From Octodonta nipae (taxonomy: Eukaryota > Arthropoda > Insecta > Coleoptera > Chrysomelidae), in the NCBI GenBank assembly GCA_034190945.1, contig CM067219.1, forward strand, positions 67,562,456 to 67,626,455: a stretch of DNA of 64,000 nucleotides. Reading direction: 5' to 3'. The translations under genes and the position numbers were made by a program. Numbering within the stretch: position 1 is the first letter of the stretch; each line of letters starts with the position of its first letter. Positions 57,846-64,000 of this stretch are shown here, in pieces. The notes under the pieces are model-generated. The model saw nothing but the letters and a program-made list of their open reading frames with translations, searched no databases and was not told the origin of the DNA.

Positions 57846-58830
57846 TTATATCCTCAAATCTTCCATATTTTCTTGGTTAGAAGTTCTTGAATAGAGTGAT
57901 GTTTTCATTTTAGCAATTTCCTCGTTAGTAGGTTCATATTTCACACAATTGTTATTAATTCGTTGATTAGCGAGTAATAATCCATTAATAGTTTTGATCA
58001 CCAGCTTATTTCGAGTTTTAGTTTTAATTCAATTAATTTTGCTAAAGATCCTCTCACATTCTGCATTGGAATGAGGAAGCGACATTATATCCAAGAAAAA
58101 TTTAGCCAAGTTTTCAAAACTCCAGATATTATTGCCATCACAATCAAAACTATAAATTTTATGCCAAAAGATATCAACTGAGTCCTGAAGGTCTACATCA
58201 GCGGGTAATTTGAAACAATGAAGTTGTCGTCATTCATTGTCAATTGTCTGATACTGATTGGGTTCTCCTAAACGAGGTAATAATGACATTAGAGGTAGTA
58301 AAGTAGGTATTGTCACGAGAGTATCTTGTGCTGTTGAGGATTGATTATGGATAGATTTTTCAACAACACATCATTGAAATCAAGTCTTTTCTTAATTTCG
58401 TTGCATCCTTGAACTATAAAACGGCGACAATTTCTTAAAAATTCTATTTTTTCATCCATTTTAGGTGGTTTACTAAATTCAGCTCTGTTAAAATAAGTCA
58501 TGGCATGTACACCAACATAAACATTCTAAATATTAATATATTGGTGATCATTCAAGGGATCTATATTACTGAGAGGTGTTCTATTTATGTAGTCAACATT
58601 CATAAATGTTTTTAATAGATCCATGTATACAGAGGAAATGTTTTTATGTATTAAAGTAATGAGCTGCTGTCAGACTGAAATAATTTATTCTAACCAGTAA
58701 ACTTTGGTAGTGCCCATTCTGATAATACAATTTATTAAACGGATCTGTTAAAAGATTCAGTATTTTAGATATTTCTGATTCAGTCTCATCCTTTGTTTCA
58801 TTATCACCACATTATTTAATTTTTATATTT
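57846..58830 (-). pseudogene. hAT transposase, decayed
   Basis: Minus-strand reading gives HAMTYFNRAEFSKPPKMDEK and NCRRFIVQGCNEIKKRLDFN (58313-58501). Further downstream it gives DIMSLPHSNAECERIFSKIN, a TGA stop, then IKTKTRNKLVIKTINGLLLA (about 57960-58090), the hAT C-terminal dimerisation block. It ends at a TAA at 57846-57848. Upstream, stop-ridden sequence near 58800 still reads ESEISKILNLLTDPFNKLYY. The zinc finger was not seen. This is a relative of, but distinct from, the hAT at 62879-64000. Confidence 0.8.
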
Positions 58831-59589
58831 ACAGATAGTACAAGTTTTCACAGTACACATACACAGATCATACAATAATGCACAAAACATTGACCAGATT
58901 GTTGCAGATTGACGTTTAAAAATGTATCTACATGGCACAGGAAAACATTATTCTGTGTCTAGAGTACTAAACGAAAACGCCCGTGTTAGCATTTGACAAA
59001 GGTTATTGTTATTCGGTCCAGGCACAAGATGGCTCTTTCAAATTTCGTATTAGAGGATGCTGGAAAAAAATTATGAGTGAGGACAGCATAGTGAAAATTT
59101 CGAGTCAAGATTCAAGCAGGGTTGTTTGACGAGAGAAAAAATTATGGTATATAATTTTGTCACATAACGACACCTCAATGTTTAAACGTACAACGTGCTG
59201 AATTATGTGTTCTGTACGATAATTATGTGACGAATGCTAACGCTGCACGGTGCGTACCTTAGAACATAAAAATTGAAGGTGACTGTACAGCAAAGCACAC
59301 TGTGCTTGTGTAAATGGCGATAAATGGAACGTGCTTTAGTTCTTCAAATACATTACAAATGTCATTAATGAAAAAAGTTATCACAAAATAGGGAAACAAA
59401 GCAATGTAAATAAACTACTGCGCTTTTAAATTTATTTGCCGCTTCATAAATAACTTTTTTTGAAAAATCACTGAAATAGACAATGTGGTGTTGTCACACT
59501 GTATATCACCTCACTCTATCGCTAGTATGGCTATATATTAGTCTATGACTACTTGCACATCCGATGAGGAAAACAGCCATTGTTTATTG
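58831..59589. other. Non-genic interval
   Basis: No supported gene. Presumably includes the 5' part of the hAT relic. Confidence 0.35.
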
Positions 59590-59751
59590 TATGAAGAAGA
59601 TTCACGGAACGTCAACCACATGATGACGCCACTCCATATAAGGGTACAATGGCGGCCATACAAGAATGAATTTTGAATATGTGGCGGCCATTGTATCCTT
59701 GTATGCAGTAGCGCCACCATGCGGTTGACGTTCCGTGAATCTTCCTCATAT
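59590..59751. mobile_element. Palindromic MITE
   Basis: Both ends are TATGA(A/G)GAAGATTCACGG. The arms, about 70 bp each, pair nearly throughout ('cggaacgtcaaccacatg', 'gtacaatggcggccat'), with a short central spacer. It uses only the TATGAGG half of the 45387/57483 family, in duplicate. Confidence 0.82.
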
Positions 59752-59779
59752 GTATGATGTAATTGTAAATGCAAGTCGC

Positions 59780-60480
59780 ATTGTTCATTAGAGACTTAGG
59801 GCAAGCATAACGTATTACGTATGCGTAACCATAACCGTAAAGCGATACGTTTGGCTCCTCCCACATTACGTATCTTTCTACGTATACGTCTTAGGGCGCA
59901 AGTACATGCGAGCGTTTTTCCGCTGGCGGAATTTTATTTTTGAGGGGAAGTGATTTCGATCATAGACATATATATTGCCATAGACTGAACATGCAAGCAA
60001 TTTTTAATTAGCAGATGATTAGCACAAACGAATATTACATAATGGATATTACCAAACGGAAGATAAATTATGAACTCCCTAGGAAAGAGAGAGATCAAAC
60101 GAATAGGGAGGAAAAACTGTTACTGTTGTTACTTGGTTATATCATATGCTCAGTGTATGGGAATGTATATGTCTATGGATTTCGGCACTCATTTCCTTGT
60201 CAGTTCAATGCTGCCAGGTTTACTGTTGTAACAGTCGATTTATTGATTTATTGTCTTTTCTCTAGTGTTACCAGGGGCCTGTTTCAAAATAAACTTATAA
60301 CTTTTAGTTTTGTAACTTGTAGAATTTCGTTTCGAAATTCAGCAAAATTATTCTACAAGTTACAACTTGTAAAATCCAAACTATTAGTATTTGAAATTTG
60401 CAAGTTGTGTACATGTCGAAAACTTCTCTTGTGTGATCGATAAAAGTTATTTTTTACACTTCGACAAGTTTTTTAATAAT
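59780..60480 (+). other. Possible Harbinger-type remnants with an unassigned frame
   Basis: A TTAGGGC word occurs near 59803 and 59891 in direct orientation. An open frame at 60015-60443 has an acidic/leucine-rich start (NREEKLLLLLLG). From about 60287 a GGGGCCTGTTTCAAAATAAAC end and a hairpin (60318-60362) suggest a separate MITE. I cannot assign the frame to a protein family. The evidence is weak. Confidence 0.3.
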
Positions 60481-60956
60481 ACATTAGAGAGACTATAAAT
60501 TCGAAAATTATACTCTAACACGATTTACAAAATACTCTTTGAATATTACGAATGTGGAAACAGTACATACTTAAATCTCCGATTTACAAAAATACATTTC
60601 AAAGACCCATATTACTTTCGTGATCTAAATGACATTTTTTTAGTGAAAAAAAAGCTGTTTTCCAATATTATGTTTTTAATAAGCTTAGTCTGCTACACAT
60701 ACCTTGTTGAATGTAGAAACGATTTACTGTAGACATTTTTCTTAAAAACAACAGAATATATGACCAACAGATAATATTTCAGCTATTTACCCCGAAATTT
60801 ACATGTCAGTCGCAGGAGAAAAACTGCAACACAATTAGGTACCTTACTTACTTATTTTTTGTAATGGATAAGCATTTGAAGTGGAATCAAAGTATAGTAG
60901 AGGCAATTTGAAAAAATTACCTGGATAACTGGTTCTCTCTTACAGAAAGTATTCCT
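60481..60956. other. Non-genic interval
   Basis: AT-rich, nothing recognised. Confidence 0.4.
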
Positions 60957-61947
60957 CACAGCTCCAGGGGCGGATCAAGTCACGTGCTTCCAGGGGGCGA
61001 TTTCATGCTTCAGGAGGGCGATATTGTACTAAATTTACCTAAATATAATTTTAAACCTAGATTCCTTGGGCTATTACATTAAAAATAGTCGTTCTGAGGC
61101 CAAAACTCATAGAAGTTACTTTTTTCTTGGCTCTTGGAGTTAAGATTACCTCATTTTAAAATTAAATTTACCAATTTTGAGGCTCTCCCCCTTGGATCAG
61201 CCCATGTAGATAAAAGGAAATCTAATAAATAAATGCAAGGTTTGTTTTCGCATATACAACTTAATAAGAAATACATCGGGTTATACAATTTCAAACAAGT
61301 TATAATTGTTTGACACTGTGTAATTAAAATTAGGCAACTCAAATTTAATTTGTTCCATTTGGTGATAATCCATTTAATTTTAGATTTCTGGTGTAAAACA
61401 ATTTTATTCAACTTCAGTGCAAAAGGTTAGCATTTATTTCAAAGGTAGCAATCAATTTTATGTATTGTGTGTGTATTGTTCTGAACTTTCACAAAAATAT
61501 GTAATGGAAATAAAAAAAATAGGACAGTAAAAAACAGTATATTAGAGCATGAGGTAAACTAAACAATAGAAAAAAGAAAGCATCTTAAGAAATATAATTC
61601 CTGTCTCTAGTTATCTACCTGTCTCTTTTTCTCTTTGTGTCATTTTTACTAATGGAAAATTAACATAATTGTAACTTTATCTTATTGCGATTCAAGTATT
61701 ACTCACAGGGGCGGATTCAGACTCGTACTTCCGGGGGGGAAAAGCACGAAAGAAATATAATTTTAAACTCATATTTCTGGGACTATTACATTAAAAATAG
61801 TCGTATTGTGGTTTAAACCAATAGAAGTGACCTTCTTCTAGGCTCTTGGAGTTAAGATTACCTCGTTTTAATATTAAATTTACTAACTTTGAGGCTGTTG
61901 GTGGGGGCTATCGCCCCCCCCCCCTTGGATCCGCCCATGCACAGCTC
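60957..61947 (+). mobile_element. Composite hAT-type unit bounded by two MITE copies
   Basis: Two direct copies of the CAGGGGCGGAT MITE (60965 to about 61208, and 61709-61939) enclose about 500 bp of AT-rich sequence. The outermost ends CAGGGGCGGATCAAG and (inverted) CATGGGCGGATCCAAG are flanked by perfect 8-bp repeats CACAGCTC at 60957-60964 and 61940-61947. Neither single copy has matching inner flanks (TAGATAAA, ATTACTCA). The 975-bp unit therefore appears to have transposed as one piece. It encodes no transposase. Confidence 0.82.
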
Positions 61948-61982
61948 ACAGTTGTTTAAGAGAAAGACATCTCTACAGACTT

Positions 61983-62150
61983 CCTGAGTACAAATATGAG
62001 TATTTCAACTCCAAGTCTGAAGTCGTTGTCAATCACTGAAAGAACAATTTATGCGTAATTTTCATTTCTGTGGTAATCAGCAAATCAATGAATTACGCAT
62101 AAATAGTTCATTCAGTAATTAACAACGACTCCAGACGAGTTAAAACGTCT
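61983..62150. repeat. Foldback hairpin
   Basis: Inverted repeats pair about 62018-62060 with 62085-62130, containing 'gtcgttgtcaatcactgaa' and 'atttatgcgtaatt' and their inverses. The outer parts pair more loosely. Possibly a small palindromic MITE. Confidence 0.65.
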
Positions 62151-62878
62151 CCACAACAGATAAGTATACACTATACTGCTGTCAAATACTTATAAAAAAG
62201 AAGTGAGGAGAGAAAACCCAGTTAGATGGAAGGAATAATCATTGACAATTATTTTGACATTATTTTTGAAATTTTACACAATAAAATGAGTGTAAGTCGA
62301 TCAATTGTAGAAAATATTTAATTCATTTATGCAACATATTACTGTATTTGTAGTTAGAAAAGTACCTACTATTTCAATATATGTATGACCAGATAACAGA
62401 AATAAAAATCATAAAAAATATGTATTTATCTATTATGATTGATAAGAATGGTAAAGAACGTATTTATTTTTATATTTTGAGTGAGATATTTCTTCTCCTA
62501 AACAATCCCTCTAAATAAAATATTTTATGATACCAAAGATCAGTTAATTTTTGTGTGTTAGCTAAAAAAATATCTGACAACGCTGTATAAGTTTTATATT
62601 CGAAATTGGCTTTCCATGGCCCTTTAGGTTGAGGTTAGGTTATGAAACCGAAAAATATAAATAAACATGTTCACTAATATCTGTCCGAATTCCATTGGCA
62701 ATGTATTAATTAATTATTCCAATAATGAATTACCGTTACTTGTATTTATATTTACATAATATACAAATTTCATTCATGTACTTTATCTGTATTGTTAAAG
62801 CAGTATTCAAATATGGCGGTTTTGCCGTGGTTTTGACAGCGTCTTCCGCAAAAAAGTTAAAACAAACGAACTTCTTCG
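62151..62878. other. Non-genic interval
   Basis: AT-rich, no supported gene. Confidence 0.4.
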
Positions 62879-64000
62879 CAGTGCTGCCACAGCCCAAAGT
62901 ATAGAAATCGGTAGAATTCAAGAGTAAATTTCGGTAGATTTCGGTAGCCATCGGAAAGTTGGTATTCTACATGGTTTATATGTGATATATAATAGAAAAG
63001 CAACAGACATATTTATAATAAAATATAAATAGTATAAAATGTTCTCAAAAAAAATATTTATGCATATAAAATTTAAAAAAAAAAATGAAAATAATACAAT
63101 CGTAAATACCATAATAAATAAATTATTAGACAATAGTATTTATTTGTTGGTTTGAAATTTGAAATTAAATTGTTTTCAATTGGAAAATCAAAACAGCTTT
63201 TATTTCCAATGTGTTGTTTAGTATGTAACAACCCTGTTATGGTTTCTGTGTTTAGAGCATTTCTTTGTTTAGTCTTCATCAAATTAATTGATGAAAAAAT
63301 GCGTTCCACATTGGCTGATGAATGAGGCAAACATATAATATTAAATACAAAATTAATTAAAAATGGAAACATTAACTGACCATCCCCTAATTTAAGTTCC
63401 TTAATTTCCGATTGGTACAAATGCAAAAAAGTTATATTTAGCAAACTCATTTTTTAAATATCTCACTACCAAACAAAGATGTTTTACATTACTCCGTAAT
63501 TCTTCACATATAATCTTGAATTCTTCTGCTCCAATTACATGTTTTATAATTGAAGAAGTTTTTGTTTTGCTGCATGCAAAAGATGCGTGTTCGAATCCGG
63601 GCATATTTTAGCAATGAGCTTTGGAAGATGTTCCATAACAGTAAAAGGAAGATTATGCTCCGCTACGAAGGCTAACAATCGTATTTCTCCTAAATATATA
63701 AATATATGTATAAGATTAGTAGAAAACACAATATGTTTTCGTATGTTACCTTCTTTAACGCTTTCTTCTAATTTTCTTGCAGCAGTAAATGCTGTTATTG
63801 TTGGCTGTTTCTGCAAGAATTTCATTTTATCTTGGTGCAATTTTGAATTGATGTGCTTAATTAAATAATCTTTTCCACTGCTTATGTTTAAGTCCTTATT
63901 GCAACACTTACACAGAGCAAACTCCTTTCCTTTCTTACTGGATGCAAGCCATTTTTTAAATTCAGAAATCTGCTCCCAGGCCACTTTATATGACTGTGTG
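62879..64000 (-). mobile_element. hAT element, running off the right edge
   Basis: The plus-strand word CAGTGCTGCCACAGC at 62879 is a hAT-type terminus (C-A-G-x-G...) lying 3' of a minus-strand hAT transposase. The other end and the target duplication are outside the window. Confidence 0.65.
63073..63984 (-). pseudogene. hAT transposase with BED-type zinc finger, decayed
   Basis: From 63984 leftward there is an N-terminal BED-like finger (C-x2-C in CKCCNKDLN, H-x5-H in HINSKLH). A PTITAFTAARKLEESVKEG segment follows, then a 60-bp GT-AG intron (63690-63749), then EIRLLAFVAEHNLPFTVMEH and LPKLIAKICPDS. After a frame shift near 63590 comes KTKTSSIIKHVIGAEEFK, then a large deletion of the catalytic core. 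It ends with the C-terminal SLPHSSANVERIFSS-like block (ICLPHSSANVERIFSSINLM, NALNTETITGLL). The loss of the core makes it inactive. Confidence 0.85.

Noticed and set aside
63583..63600. tRNA B-box-like GTTCGAATCC
   Set aside because: It lies in hAT coding sequence (the CPDSN codons) and has no A-box or cloverleaf around it.
1..64000. CRISPR array, operon or prokaryotic features
   Set aside because: The 30-bp repeats have no unique spacers. Introns, malectin and the eukaryotic transposon types exclude a bacterial origin.

Overview
This window looks like an AT-rich arthropod, most likely insect, nuclear chromosome segment built almost entirely from transposable elements. The grounds are spliced exons with GT/AG borders, a malectin exon, and the mix of element types: Penelope-like elements, hAT, P-like, Merlin, PIF/Harbinger-like, Helitron, mariner-like, jockey/R1-type LINEs and a tRNA-derived SINE. 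The order cannot be fixed from this sequence. The only convincing host gene is the first coding exon of a malectin on the minus strand (42671-43151).

Layout. 1-11507: a nested palindrome. GC-richer arms (1-1043 and 10618-11507) enclose a second foldback (about 1368-7300) with 30-bp minisatellites at its outer ends, a broken mariner-like transposase (8138-9201) and a SINE set between two (TA)n tracts. 11508-23560: dispersed and tandem repeats, a 1.1-kb long-inverted-repeat element, a Harbinger-like fragment and a decayed DDE transposase. 23600-33060: a LINE / Penelope / Penelope / LINE mirror arrangement with three damaged Penelope copies. 33060-37560: repeat arrays and two unassigned reading-frame remnants. 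37564-41015: a hAT nested in another hAT, each with a perfect 8-bp target duplication, then an element carrying a THAP exon and a convergent SAP-like exon. 42671-45611: the malectin exon and, upstream of it, a Harbinger-type element, a P-like element and a MITE. 47291-52150: Penelope termini, a Merlin transposase pseudogene, a Helitron nested in a Harbinger-type element, and a second Penelope lineage. 52500-64000: two LINE pseudogenes, two hAT transposase remnants, foldback MITEs, and a composite hAT-type unit with a shared 8-bp target duplication.

Nearly all coding potential is broken by stops and frameshifts, so most elements are relics. Several structures are clean enough to be recent: the hAT, P-like, Helitron and composite insertions have intact ends and target duplications. 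No single undescribed functional system is evident. The best candidates for something new are the THAP/SAP two-gene element, the composite hAT unit, the Penelope group with a hammerhead-like terminal motif sitting in (TA)n tracts, and the nested foldback at the left edge.
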